A stretch of DNA of 64,000 nt from JAIRMO01 sp046533115. GTDB taxonomy: Bacteria > Spirochaetota > Spirochaetia > Treponematales > Breznakiellaceae. Every line of letters begins with the position of its first letter. Position 1 is the first letter of the stretch. Location of the stretch: assembly GCF_046533115.1 (NCBI RefSeq), contig NZ_JAJQRC010000005.1, positions 46,906 to 110,905 on the forward strand, read 5' to 3'. The position numbers and the translations under genes were made by a program. The notes beneath the pieces were generated by a model. That model was not told the origin of the DNA. It saw only the letters and a list, made by a program, of their open reading frames with translations, and did no database searches. Below, one piece after another: positions 33,640 through 42,777 of the stretch.

Positions 33640-34788
33640 ATGAAAATTACAAACATCAATCTGTATGAGGTACCGCCCCGGTGGCTGTTTCTTGAAATGG
33701 AAACAGATGAGGGTATTACCGGCTGGGGTGAACCGGTAGTAGAAGGCCGGACCCATACGGTAAAAGCGGCGGTGGAAGAATTTATTCCGCTTTTATCCGG
33801 CAAAGATCCCAGAAACATCGAAGATCTCTGGCAGCTTATGTACCGGGGCGGTTTCTATCGGGGCGGTCCGGAGGTGATGAGCGCTATCGCGGGGACGGAC
33901 CAGGCTCTATGGGACATCAAAGGGAAGTCCTTGGGGGTACCGATTTACGAACTACTTGGCGGAAAATGCCGGGACAAGCTCAAAATTTATAACTGGATAG
34001 GCGGCGACCGTCCTTCTGATGTGGTAGCCGGGGCACAAAAACTCTACAAGACAGGCTGTACTGCCTGTAAAATGAACGGTACCGAAGAAATGCATTACAT
34101 CGACAGTTTTACCAAAATTGAAGAAGTATGTTCTCGTATTGCTGCCATCCGTGATGCCCTGGGTTACCGGATGGCAATTGGCGTTGATTTCCATGGCCGG
34201 GTACATAAAACTATGGCGAAGGTTCTGGCACGGGAATTGGATCAATTTCATCTGATGTTTATTGAGGAACCGGTACTTCCGCAGAACAACGAAGCCCTGC
34301 GGGAGATAGCGAACCACACCTCAACACCGATTGCTACCGGGGAGCGCATGTTCAGCCGCTGGGATTTCAAGCAGCTGCTCATCGACGGATATGTGGACAT
34401 CATCCAGCCCGATCCCTCCCATGCCGGCGGTATCAGCGAGGTAAAAAAGATCGCTTCCATGGCGGAGGCCTTTGATGTGGCGCTTGCGCCCCATTGCCCG
34501 CTTGGCCCCATAGCCCTGGCAGCCTGTATCCAAATCGACGCGTGTACGCCAAATGCCGTTATCCAAGAGCAGGGCCTCAGTATCCACTACAATGAGGGTA
34601 CCGATTCCCTTGACTACCTTGAGGATAAATCAATATTCAAATTTACCGAAGGCTTTATTCAAATTCCGACCGGTCCCGGCTTAGGCATCACCGTAAATAA
34701 GGAAAAAGTGATCGCGGCCGCAAAACTTGGACATAACTGGAAAAATCCGCTCTGGCGCAATTTCGATGGAACTGTAGCCGAGTGGTAA
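33640..34788 (+). CDS. dgoD: D-galactonate dehydratase
   Basis: The ATG at 33640 (MKITNINLYEVPPRW) gives 382 residues, the usual length. This enolase-superfamily enzyme converts D-galactonate to 2-keto-3-deoxy-galactonate. It is very similar to E. coli DgoD along its whole length (YRGGPEVMSAIAGTDQALWD; HCPLGPIALAACIQID; NPLWRNFDGTVAEW). The metal ligands Asp183, Glu209 and Glu235 and the catalytic His185 and His285 are all at their expected positions. It is controlled by the TGAAACA operator. An IS30-type transposase remnant begins directly after its stop codon, so any original 3' neighbours may have been lost. Confidence 0.96.
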   Translation: MKITNINLYEVPPRWLFLEMETDEGITGWGEPVVEGRTHTVKAAVEEFIPLLSGKDPRNIEDLWQLMYRGGFYRGGPEVMSAIAGTDQALWDIKGKSLGVPIYELLGGKCRDKLKIYNWIGGDRPSDVVAGAQKLYKTGCTACKMNGTEEMHYIDSFTKIEEVCSRIAAIRDALGYRMAIGVDFHGRVHKTMAKVLARELDQFHLMFIEEPVLPQNNEALREIANHTSTPIATGERMFSRWDFKQLLIDGYVDIIQPDPSHAGGISEVKKIASMAEAFDVALAPHCPLGPIALAACIQIDACTPNAVIQEQGLSIHYNEGTDSLDYLEDKSIFKFTEGFIQIPTGPGLGITVNKEKVIAAAKLGHNWKNPLWRNFDGTVAEW

Positions 34789-34794
34789 AATAAA

Positions 34795-35065
34795 TAGCCC
34801 ATCCCAATGCTTGCGACAACCCTTTATGTCCGGCAAATTCTTTTCCGTTATCTACCGTCAGGGTTTTGATATATTCATCGGGAATTAACCGGAATGCCCG
34901 GATAGCCGCGCCGTTGAGCGTAGCCGCCGCCTTGTTCGGCATGACCTTTCCCCTCAATAATTTTGTGGTTTTATCGACAAAAGTCGCGATATAAGCCGTT
35001 TTTCCTGCTCCTTCTCTGGTATCACCCTCCCAATCGGCAACGCCGTCGGCTAAGCCCAAATTCCG
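34795..35065 (-). mobile_element. IS30-family transposase remnant
   Basis: A minus-strand frame of about 90 codons encodes the middle of an IS30-type integrase core: VADWEGDTREGAGKTAYI, then FVDKTTKLLRGKVMPNK and EYIKTLTVDNGKEFAGHKGL. The DDE residues Asp (DWEGD) and Asp (VDNGKEF) are present; the region with the catalytic Glu and the DNA-binding N-terminus are missing. The homology ends at the dgoD stop codon, where the frame simply reads through dgoD in reverse. It is a dead fragment; no terminal inverted repeats were identified. Confidence 0.75.
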
Positions 35066-35228
35066 GCGTCAAGTGACCGCTTGACACCGGCGCCCCCCCC
35101 ATCCCCCCTTTTGCTAAAGACAAATTCCAGACAACTTCGGCTTTTATCCGGTTCCAACATGACTGACACCCCTAGAAATTCACCCAAATACCTCATTTTC
35201 CCCTATTTTCAACCTCCTTTCTCCCTTC

Positions 35229-35319
35229 TTCGTTCGTGTCGTTCGTGTAGTTCGTGGTTAACCCTCTTCTCTCCTTTCCCCTTCTTCTCATTTAATTGAC
35301 CGCATAGCGGTCTACCTTG
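35229..35319. repeat. Family-A right arm plus a GACCGC hairpin repeat
   Basis: TTCGTGTCGTTCGTGTAG...GGTTAA (to about 35262) is a single right arm of family A. It is followed by ctcatttaattGACCGC-ATA-GCGGTCtaccttg (35287-35319), a hairpin unit repeated with two mismatches at 53289-53321. The rest of the gap 35066-35228 shows nothing. Confidence 0.65.
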
Positions 35320-35397
35320 TGGTCGAATTCTCTTCTTTTTTCCCCCGGATAAAAGCTAGATTTTTTTTAAATTTTTCTTTAGCATAAAGTCAAGTGT

Positions 35398-35405
35398 GCC
35401 GATAA
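35398..35405 (+). promoter_or_regulatory. Sigma-28-like -10 box upstream of fliS
   Basis: GCCGATAA is a perfect flagellar sigma-28 (FliA/WhiG) -10. A TAAAG lies upstream but only 9 bases away instead of about 15, so the -35 is poor. The promoter is plausible because the next two genes are flagellar chaperones. Confidence 0.5.
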
Positions 35406-35516
35406 AGAAGAGAATATCCATGGGCCGGGACTTTGCCCCAAACATATAATTTACAGTAAATTATATCATATACGCCCGTGGAGCATCGATTTATCGTCGT
35501 AACAGAGGGGATCATT

Positions 35517-35963
35517 ATGGCCTATACCAACGCACTAGCCGCCTATCGGGAAACCAGGATAAAAACCGCAAGCCAGGGACAACTAATCATCATGCTCTAC
35601 GATGAGGCGGTACGGCAGCTTGATCACAGCCTGGAACTGCTTACCCTGAATGCCACGGGTAAGAAAGAGCCCGCCCGGATTGAGCAGATAGGAAAGGCGG
35701 TGATTAAAACCCAGGAAATTATCTCCGAATTAATGGTTTCCCTGGACTTTGAGCAGGGGGGGGATATCGCCAGGAACCTCTTTTCCCTGTATACCTGGTT
35801 TAATCAGGAACTTTTAGAAGCCAATATCGCCCAGGACCTTAGACGGATCAACAATGTCCGCGCCATGTTAAGCGATTTGCGGAGCACCTGGGTCGAAGTT
35901 ATCGCCAAAACCGCCTCCGAAGGGGCCAACCGGCCGGCCGCGGGCATCAATATTGCCGGTTAG
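35517..35963 (+). CDS. fliS: Flagellar export chaperone FliS
   Basis: The ATG at 35517 (MAYTNALAAYRETRIKTASQ) has an AGAGGGG ribosome-binding site; an earlier in-frame codon has none. The product has 148 residues and is a four-helix bundle with the family signature (SQGQLIIMLYDEAVRQLDHS; FSLYTWFNQELLEANIAQDL). FliS holds flagellin in the cytoplasm and delivers it to the export gate. In this window flaB is at 52129. It is followed 15 bases later by a FlgN-like gene, probably as one operon with polA downstream. Confidence 0.94.
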   Translation: MAYTNALAAYRETRIKTASQGQLIIMLYDEAVRQLDHSLELLTLNATGKKEPARIEQIGKAVIKTQEIISELMVSLDFEQGGDIARNLFSLYTWFNQELLEANIAQDLRRINNVRAMLSDLRSTWVEVIAKTASEGANRPAAGINIAG

Positions 35964-35978
35964 GGCCGGAGGTAACCC

Positions 35979-36461
35979 GTGAAAAAGGATGAACCGGCGA
36001 TTTCCCCGGAAGAAATAACCCGGCGGGTGGCGGTACTCAAACGGTTTCGGGAATTACTTTTGGAACAGCGGAACCGCTTCAGGCACTATTTGGAGGTCCT
36101 GGATAAGCAGCGGGAGGTAATAGAACAGGGTAATGCCGGGGAACTCATCTCCCATGTGGAGCTGGAAGAGCGGATCCTGGGGGATATTTTTTCCATCCAG
36201 AAGGTGATCGATCCCCTGGAGTCTATGTACCAGGCCGCCTGCCCCCAGGGAGACGCCCGGGAGGTACCGGAACTGCGATCCGTGGTGGAGGAGCTTAAAA
36301 CCGAAGCGGCGGTCCGGATGGAACGCAACAAGAAGCTCCTTTCCGCCCGGATGATCCAGATCCGTTCCGAGCTAAAAAGCCTGCAGGGGAACCCCTTTAT
36401 ACGGCGGACTTCGATATATGCGGATTCCGGCGTCCCTTCTATTCTTGATATCAGCGGCTAA
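35979..36461 (+). CDS. flgN: FlgN-like flagellar chaperone
   Basis: The protein has 160 residues with a GTG start and a good CGGAGGT ribosome-binding site. It is almost entirely alpha-helical and charged (LLLEQRNRFRHYLEVLDKQR; NAGELISHVELEERILGDIF), the pattern of FlgN proteins that chaperone the hook-filament junction proteins FlgK and FlgL. The tail after about residue 145 is non-helical. Location directly behind fliS supports the assignment, since sequence conservation in FlgN is low. An alternative is an unrelated coiled-coil protein. Confidence 0.7.
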   Translation: MKKDEPAISPEEITRRVAVLKRFRELLLEQRNRFRHYLEVLDKQREVIEQGNAGELISHVELEERILGDIFSIQKVIDPLESMYQAACPQGDAREVPELRSVVEELKTEAAVRMERNKKLLSARMIQIRSELKSLQGNPFIRRTSIYADSGVPSILDISG

Positions 36462-36499
36462 CCGGGGCCAAATCCCGGTCCGTTAAGGGAGTGTTTTCT

Positions 36500-39373
36500 A
36501 TGCCGGAATCGCGGAAAAACGCCGGGCTCGTGGATCCCCTGTATCTCATCGATGCCTACGGGCTCATATACCGGTCCTATTTTGCCTTTATTTCCCGGCC
36601 CCTCCGTAATGCCCAGGGGAAGAATATTTCCGCCCTCTTCGGCTTTGCCCGGACCCTGATAAGCCTTTTGGATGAGGGGGCGCCGGCGGCGGATGCGGCG
36701 GGCAAGCCCCTGGCAGGCCCCCAGCGGCCCCGCAGGCTGGGGGTGGTCTTTGATTCGCCGGTTCCCACCTTTCGCCACGAAAAATACCCCGCATACAAAG
36801 CCACCCGGCAAAAGGCCCCGGAGGATCTCCACGCCCAGGTCCCCCTGGTGGAGGAAGCCCTCCGTGCCCTCGGGGTGCCGGTGCTGCGGGCGGACGGGTA
36901 TGAGGCGGATGATATCATCGCCACCCTGGCCCGGCACTGTCAGGCCGAAAACCGGCAGTGTTATATCCTTTCCTCCGATAAGGACCTCCTCCAGCTGGTC
37001 GGTAACGGCACCTATGAACTCCGGCCCCTGAAAGCGTTCCGCCCCGAAGCCGGCCCTGCCCCCCAGGGGAACTTCGAGTTGGTGGGCCCCGAAGAGGTTA
37101 AGGCCGAATGGGGGGTCCTGCCCGATAAGGTCCTGGATCTGCTGGCCCTTATCGGGGACAGCGCCGATAATGTGCCCGGCGTCAAGGGGGTGGGGGAGAA
37201 AACCGCGGTCAAACTGATGGCCCGTTACGGTTCCCTGGATGAAATCTACCGGAATATCGCCGGTATCGAGGGATCGGTGGGCAAAAAATTGGCCGAAGGC
37301 CGGGAAAGCGCCTATTTCGCCAAATCCCTCATCACCCTGAACGAAGCCGCCCCCCTCTCCATTACCGGCATCGACGAGCTTTCCGTGGAAAACCTGGACC
37401 GGACCGCGGGCGCCCGGGTCCTCATTCGGGAGGGGATCCGCCGGAGCGCCCAGGACCTGGACCCCAGGATCACCGGGGACCCTGCTGCCGCGGAAGCCCC
37501 CGAAAAACCCGCGGCCTCCGGCGAAACAGGCCAAACCGGCGATCCCGGCCCGGACGGAACCGTTGATCCCGCCCTCTTGGGGGAGGGAACCTACCGGGCG
37601 GTGCTGGAATTGCCGGATCTGGAAAAGATCCTGGGGGCGGCCAAAAAGCAGGGGACCCTGGCCCTGGATTTTGAGACCGATTCCCTGGATGCCTGGAATG
37701 CCCGGCCCATTGGCATTTCCCTGGCCCTCCGGCCCAAGGAAGCCTTTTATGTGCCCATCGCGGCCCATGGCGGAACCGGGCCCTTCCTGGACCCCGCCAA
37801 AGTCCGGGACCTCCTCGCCCCCCTCCTGGCGGACAGCGCCATGACCGTCGCCGCCCATAACGCCAAATACGACTACAAGGTCTCCCGGGGCTGGGGCATC
37901 CCCCGGTGGAAATGCAAAATCTGGGATACCATGGTGGCCGCCTGGGTGGACGATCCCGAGCGGAACAACTATTCCCTGGACTCCCTCGCGGCCTTTCGCT
38001 TCAACCTGACCCCCCTGGCCTATAACGATATAGTACCCAAGGGCAGCACCTTTGATGCGGTGCCCCTGGAAACCGCGGTCCGTTATTCCGGGGAAGACGC
38101 GGACCTGACCCTGCGGATGAAAGCCTTCCTGGAGGGGCGGCTGTTACGGGCCAATTCCCTGGGGCTTTTCCTCGATCTGGAGATGCCCCTCCTCCCGATC
38201 CTGGCGGAGATGGAGGGGGTGGGGATCAAGGTTGAAGGGAAGGTCCTGCGGGACTACGGGGTGGAGATCTCCCGGGAGCTTGATAAGATCCAGGGGGACA
38301 CCTATGCCCTGGTGGGGCACGAGTTCAACCTGGCCTCCACCAAACAGCTCCAGGAGGTGCTTTTCACCGAACGGAAACTCAAGCCGGGGAAAAAGACCAA
38401 AACCGGTTACTCCACCGACGTGGCGGTCCTGGAGGAGCTTGCCCACGAGGACCCCGTGCCGGCCCTGATCCTCCGTCACCGGACCCTGGCCAAGCTCAAG
38501 TCCACCTATGTGGATACCCTGGCGGACATGGCCGATTCCCAGGGCCGGATCCACACCCACTTTGTCCAGACCGGCACCGCCACGGGCCGCCTCTCCAGCC
38601 GGGAACCGAACCTCCAGAACATCCCCATCCGGGACGAGGAGGGCCGCCGGATCCGGGAGGCCTTTATCGCCGCCCCGGGGCAGGTCCTGATCTCCGCGGA
38701 CTACAGCCAGATAGAGCTGGTGGTCCTGGCCCATCTTTCGCAAGACGAAAACCTCATCGCCGCCTTCAACGAGGGCAAGGATGTCCACGCCCGGACCGCG
38801 GCGCTGATCTTCGGCGTCCCCGAGGACCAGGTAAAGCCGGCGGAGCGGCGGATCGCCAAAACCATCAACTTTGGGGTCATGTACGGCATGAGCGCCTTCA
38901 GGCTCTCCAACGAATTGGGGATAAGCCGGACCAACGCCGCGGCCTTTATCGAGACCTATTTTAAGACCTACCAGGGGATCCGTACCTTTATCGAGGAACT
39001 CATCAAAAAAACCGAAAAAACTGGGTACGCCTCCACCATCCTGGGCCGCCGGCGCTATATCCCGGCGATCAACTCCCGGAACAAAACCGAAAAAGCCGGC
39101 GCGGAACGGGTGGCGGTGAACACCCCCATCCAGGGTTCCGCCGCGGATATCGTCAAAACCGCCATGCTGAATCTGGACCAGGCCCTGACCGCGCAAAAAA
39201 GCCCGGCCCGGCTGTTACTCCAGGTCCACGACGAACTAATCCTGGAGGTCCCCAAAGACGCCGCCGCCGAAGCCGCCCAACTGGTCCGCCGGGAAATGGA
39301 AACCGCCGTTACCCTCAAGGTCCCCCTCCGGGTCAGCGTAGAAACCGGCAAACGCTGGGGTGACTTTCATTAG
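36500..39373 (+). CDS. polA: DNA polymerase I
   Basis: The ATG at 36500 with AAGGGAG upstream gives 957 residues, a usual length. It has all three domains. The N-terminal 5'-3' exonuclease (YLIDAYGLIYRSYF; GYEADDIIATLARH) removes RNA primers. The 3'-5' proofreading exonuclease keeps its acidic residues (LDFETD with Asp390 and Glu392; AAHNAKYD; SGEDADLTLRM), so proofreading is probably intact, unlike in many bacteria. The polymerase domain has motif A DYSQIEL (Asp734), motif B RIAKTINFGVMYG and motif C QVHDELILE (Asp911). A Pro/Ala/Glu-rich linker near residues 325-365 joins the two exonucleases. It overlaps the convergent helicase gene by 4 bases. Confidence 0.97.
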   Translation: MPESRKNAGLVDPLYLIDAYGLIYRSYFAFISRPLRNAQGKNISALFGFARTLISLLDEGAPAADAAGKPLAGPQRPRRLGVVFDSPVPTFRHEKYPAYKATRQKAPEDLHAQVPLVEEALRALGVPVLRADGYEADDIIATLARHCQAENRQCYILSSDKDLLQLVGNGTYELRPLKAFRPEAGPAPQGNFELVGPEEVKAEWGVLPDKVLDLLALIGDSADNVPGVKGVGEKTAVKLMARYGSLDEIYRNIAGIEGSVGKKLAEGRESAYFAKSLITLNEAAPLSITGIDELSVENLDRTAGARVLIREGIRRSAQDLDPRITGDPAAAEAPEKPAASGETGQTGDPGPDGTVDPALLGEGTYRAVLELPDLEKILGAAKKQGTLALDFETDSLDAWNARPIGISLALRPKEAFYVPIAAHGGTGPFLDPAKVRDLLAPLLADSAMTVAAHNAKYDYKVSRGWGIPRWKCKIWDTMVAAWVDDPERNNYSLDSLAAFRFNLTPLAYNDIVPKGSTFDAVPLETAVRYSGEDADLTLRMKAFLEGRLLRANSLGLFLDLEMPLLPILAEMEGVGIKVEGKVLRDYGVEISRELDKIQGDTYALVGHEFNLASTKQLQEVLFTERKLKPGKKTKTGYSTDVAVLEELAHEDPVPALILRHRTLAKLKSTYVDTLADMADSQGRIHTHFVQTGTATGRLSSREPNLQNIPIRDEEGRRIREAFIAAPGQVLISADYSQIELVVLAHLSQDENLIAAFNEGKDVHARTAALIFGVPEDQVKPAERRIAKTINFGVMYGMSAFRLSNELGISRTNAAAFIETYFKTYQGIRTFIEELIKKTEKTGYASTILGRRRYIPAINSRNKTEKAGAERVAVNTPIQGSAADIVKTAMLNLDQALTAQKSPARLLLQVHDELILEVPKDAAAEAAQLVRREMETAVTLKVPLRVSVETGKRWGDFH

Positions 39374-42300
39374 AATAAGCGCAGTTGCGGTTCCCGTTTC
39401 CGTGTCCGGGTTTCCCCCAGGAGGGGAACCATTTCTTCCAGGGCTTCAAGGAAACGGCTGGGGCCGCCCTGCAATTTTCTGTTCCGGTAATTCCGCTGTC
39501 CTGCCCAGGAAAGGTAGAGCCCTTGCCGGGCCCGGGTCATGGCCACATAGAGGAGCCGCCGTTCCTCCTCCAGCCGGGAATTTTCGATTTCCTCCGCCAA
39601 AGGTGTTTGTGTTTTTCCCGGGGGGCGGTCAAACAGGGTAAAGGGGAGTAATCCCTCTTCCAGGGCGGCCACAAAAACATGATCGAATTCAAGGCCCTTG
39701 GAAGCGTGGATGGTCATGATCCGGACCCCTTCGGATTTGAATTCCCGGACCCCGCCGGGGCCGCTCACCGCGAGGATGTCCAGAAACGAGGGGAGATCTT
39801 CGTACAGGGCGGCCAGGTTAAAAAGGCGTTCCAGGGAATCTCCCGTACCCTTGGCGGTGGGAAGGGCGCTGTTTTGGCGCATAAAATCCCAGGCCGCCCG
39901 CAGCGCCTCCGCGGGGGATTTACCTGTTATAGAAAAGCCCCGGCTGGGGGCGCCGTCCGTAAGCGCTTGGTCCGGCGGGCCCTTCTCCCCCGCCGCTTCC
40001 CCCAGGGCGTCCGGGGGTCCACGGAGGCTCCACAACAGGTCCAGAAGGGATTTGGCCGGTTCCTCTTCCCACCAGGGGATTTCCCCGGTAAGTTCAAAGG
40101 GAATGCCGTGATCCCGCAGGGCCTTTACCAGGGGAGGAGCCAGGGAAATGCTGCGGAGCAGAATGGCGCAATCCCCGGGACCGGCGGATTGTTCGGCGTG
40201 GTCCGGGCTTCCCGGAGCGGCGGACAAGCCGTCCGCGACCTGGCTATCCAGGGCAAAAAAGGTGGTCCCCCCGATCAGCCGGGAAATGGACCGGGCAATG
40301 CCTTCGGCTTCGGATTTTTCCGTGGGATACGCGGAACGAAAGAGGCTGACGGGTTTTTCCGTTCCCCCCAGGCGGTCGTCCACCAACCGGCCCGCCGCCG
40401 CAATGATAGGACCGGCGCAGCGGAAACTCCGGGCCAGCCGGAACCGGGCAGCTTCGGGGTAATCCGCCAGGAAGCGGTCTATAAACCGCTTGTCCGAACC
40501 CCGGAAGGCGTAGATGGCCTGATTGGGGTCACCGATAACCCACAGGGAGCCTCCCTCCGGGGAGGTGTGGGGAGCTAACAGGCGTAACAGGGCATATTGG
40601 GCAAAGTTGATGTCCTGGTATTCGTCCGCAAAGATATACCGGTACCGTCCTTGATAGCGGGAGCGGATCTCCTGCCGGGCAATGAAAAGCCTGACCGGTC
40701 CCGCTACCAGGTCGTCAAAATCCAGGATTCCTCCGAAACGCAGCCGAGTACGGTACAGGCCGTAGAGTTCCTCCTTTTCAGGGTCCCCTTCGGGCAGCCC
40801 CAGGTCCTCCGCCCAGGCCATCCCCGGATCGAGCCGGGGGGTATCTTCGCCGGGTAAGAGGAGGAACCGTTTCCGCCCCTCGATGTAATTCCCCAGGGCC
40901 TGGGCAGTAAGCCGCCGGTTTTTGGGACGCTCCCCGCAGAGTTCCTCCAGCAGGGCATTCCGCTGGGGATCATCCAGGATGCGGAAATTCTGCGGGACCC
41001 TGGCACTTTCCGGCTGTTCCCGCAGGATCGAGGCGCCCAGGGAATGGAAGGTGGCGGCGGTAATTTTCTCCACCGCCTCAGGCCCGGCCATTTTGGCGAT
41101 CCGGTCCCGCAGCTCCGCCGCGGCTTTGACGGTAAAACTCAGCGCCAGGATGGAGGCGGGGTCCGTGCCCTCCCGTACCATCCGGGCAATCCGGGCGGCC
41201 AGTACCGCGGTTTTCCCTGTCCCCGGTCCCGCGATGATCAGGGCATGGCTCCCCCCATAGGCTATGACCTTTTCCTGTTCCCCATCCGGGATAAAATCCT
41301 TTTCAGCCGCATCCCCGGTTTCACCGGAACCCGCCGCTTTTCTCCCCTGGGAGCGCTTTTTCCCTGCCGCCGGAGCAGGCCGCTTCCCGGTCCCGGCCCG
41401 CTGCCGGGGTATATCCGCAAAAAGTGCCCCCTCCCTGCCGGTGGGGATCTTTTCTCCCCGGGGGAATACCCGGATAACCCCGTATTCCCCGTCATAGCCG
41501 GGCTCAATAAACACCTGCCCGGACCGCATCCGGGTTATTGCCGCGGCTAAAAGTTCCCCCGGCAGGCCGGGACAGGAAAGCCCCCCGAGTTCTCCGGGGG
41601 TCCTATCCATCAGCAGGGAAAATTCGCTTCCCCCTTGCTCGATAAGGGCGGTATAGGCCGCCATGGTTTTTTTCGACGCCGCCCCAATTTCCAGCAGTTC
41701 CCCCAGCAGTTCCCGCAGGGGGATCAGGGATCGGTAGGGCCGTTGCTTGGTCTTGCCGGAACCGGGAGGGCAGGGGGCGCTTTCATCCACCGGCCGGTCC
41801 GCCAGTTCCAGCACCCGTCCCATGACCCCCCGGGTCATGGGCTTGCCGCAGACCGGACAGTTCTCCGTGGCCGCCTCCCCGGAGCTGCAGTAATAGCCGC
41901 ATTTCCGGTGGCCGTCGTAGTGGTACTTTCCCTCCTGGGGGAAAAATTCAATGGTTTCAATGATCCGGGCCGCTCCCCCCCGTTGCCACAGGGCGTCCGC
42001 CAGGCCGGGATAGGACAGGGGCATCTCAAAAACCGTACTTTCCCGGCCCAGCTTATCCGGGGAATGGGCGTCGGAATTGGAGATAATCGAAAACCGGTCC
42101 AGGGAGCTAAGGGCCCAATTCATGGGAGGGTTCGAGGAAAGTCCCGTCTCTATGGCGGGGATCCGGTCCGTAAGGTCCCGGTAACATTCCTCAATGGAGT
42201 CAAACCCCGACTTGGCCCCCAGGGCGGAAAACCAGGGGGTCCAGATATGGGCGGGGACCAGGATCGCCCGTTCATCCGTCTCCAGGAGCAGGGACAGCAG

Positions 42301-42768
42301 ATCCCGGGAATCGATCCCGATAATCGGCCGCCCGTCGGAAACGATGTTCCCCACCTGCTCCAGCCGGGTTTGAAAAGACGCGGCGGCCTTAAAATCCGGC
42401 AGCAGGACCAGGTGATGGACCTTCCGGACCTTGTCCCCCCGCTTGTAAATGGTGCTGATCTCCCCGGTAAGGACAAACCGAGGCCCCCCCTCGGGACCGG
42501 AGCGCCCCGGATTGGGGAGACCCTCGGCCAGGGCCGGGCCTGCGTCAAAGTCCCGGCGGACCTTTTTTTTCAGGACATACAGACCCGCTTCCTGCTCCTC
42601 CAGTTGCTCCCGCAATTCCGCCAGCCACCGGGGATGGGTACAATCCCCGGTTCCCACCAAGTTGATCCCCTTGATCCGGGCCCAGCGTTCCAGAAAAGGC
42701 GGGTTTAACTTGGGACTGGTGGCCCGGGAAAAACGGGAATGGAGGTGAAGGTCGGCGATGATCCGCAT
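39370..42768 (-). CDS. Endonuclease Q-like PHP domain fused to a UvrD/Rep helicase
   Basis: The protein has 1132 residues. Residues 1-430 match the EndoQ-type PHP phosphoesterase group. The HxH metal motif is in ADLHLHSRFS (His8, His10), followed by GDCTHPRW, VPAHIWTPWF and SNSDAHSPDKLG, and a zinc finger has Cys290, Cys294, Cys304 and Cys307. EndoQ cuts DNA 5' to deaminated bases such as uracil and hypoxanthine. After a basic linker (about 455-490), residues about 495-1132 form a superfamily I helicase: Walker A GPGTGKT (514-520), FADEYQDINFAQY (motif II), VIGDPNQAIYAFRGSD (motif III) and IHASKGLEFDHVFV (motif V). It is the third gene of the smc-yhhN operon. The fusion suggests nick-then-unwind repair of deaminated DNA. 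Confidence 0.92.
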   Translation of the reverse strand: MRIIADLHLHSRFSRATSPKLNPPFLERWARIKGINLVGTGDCTHPRWLAELREQLEEQEAGLYVLKKKVRRDFDAGPALAEGLPNPGRSGPEGGPRFVLTGEISTIYKRGDKVRKVHHLVLLPDFKAAASFQTRLEQVGNIVSDGRPIIGIDSRDLLSLLLETDERAILVPAHIWTPWFSALGAKSGFDSIEECYRDLTDRIPAIETGLSSNPPMNWALSSLDRFSIISNSDAHSPDKLGRESTVFEMPLSYPGLADALWQRGGAARIIETIEFFPQEGKYHYDGHRKCGYYCSSGEAATENCPVCGKPMTRGVMGRVLELADRPVDESAPCPPGSGKTKQRPYRSLIPLRELLGELLEIGAASKKTMAAYTALIEQGGSEFSLLMDRTPGELGGLSCPGLPGELLAAAITRMRSGQVFIEPGYDGEYGVIRVFPRGEKIPTGREGALFADIPRQRAGTGKRPAPAAGKKRSQGRKAAGSGETGDAAEKDFIPDGEQEKVIAYGGSHALIIAGPGTGKTAVLAARIARMVREGTDPASILALSFTVKAAAELRDRIAKMAGPEAVEKITAATFHSLGASILREQPESARVPQNFRILDDPQRNALLEELCGERPKNRRLTAQALGNYIEGRKRFLLLPGEDTPRLDPGMAWAEDLGLPEGDPEKEELYGLYRTRLRFGGILDFDDLVAGPVRLFIARQEIRSRYQGRYRYIFADEYQDINFAQYALLRLLAPHTSPEGGSLWVIGDPNQAIYAFRGSDKRFIDRFLADYPEAARFRLARSFRCAGPIIAAAGRLVDDRLGGTEKPVSLFRSAYPTEKSEAEGIARSISRLIGGTTFFALDSQVADGLSAAPGSPDHAEQSAGPGDCAILLRSISLAPPLVKALRDHGIPFELTGEIPWWEEEPAKSLLDLLWSLRGPPDALGEAAGEKGPPDQALTDGAPSRGFSITGKSPAEALRAAWDFMRQNSALPTAKGTGDSLERLFNLAALYEDLPSFLDILAVSGPGGVREFKSEGVRIMTIHASKGLEFDHVFVAALEEGLLPFTLFDRPPGKTQTPLAEEIENSRLEEERRLLYVAMTRARQGLYLSWAGQRNYRNRKLQGGPSRFLEALEEMVPLLGETRTRKREPQLRLF

Positions 42769-42777
42769 GGCCCGCCC

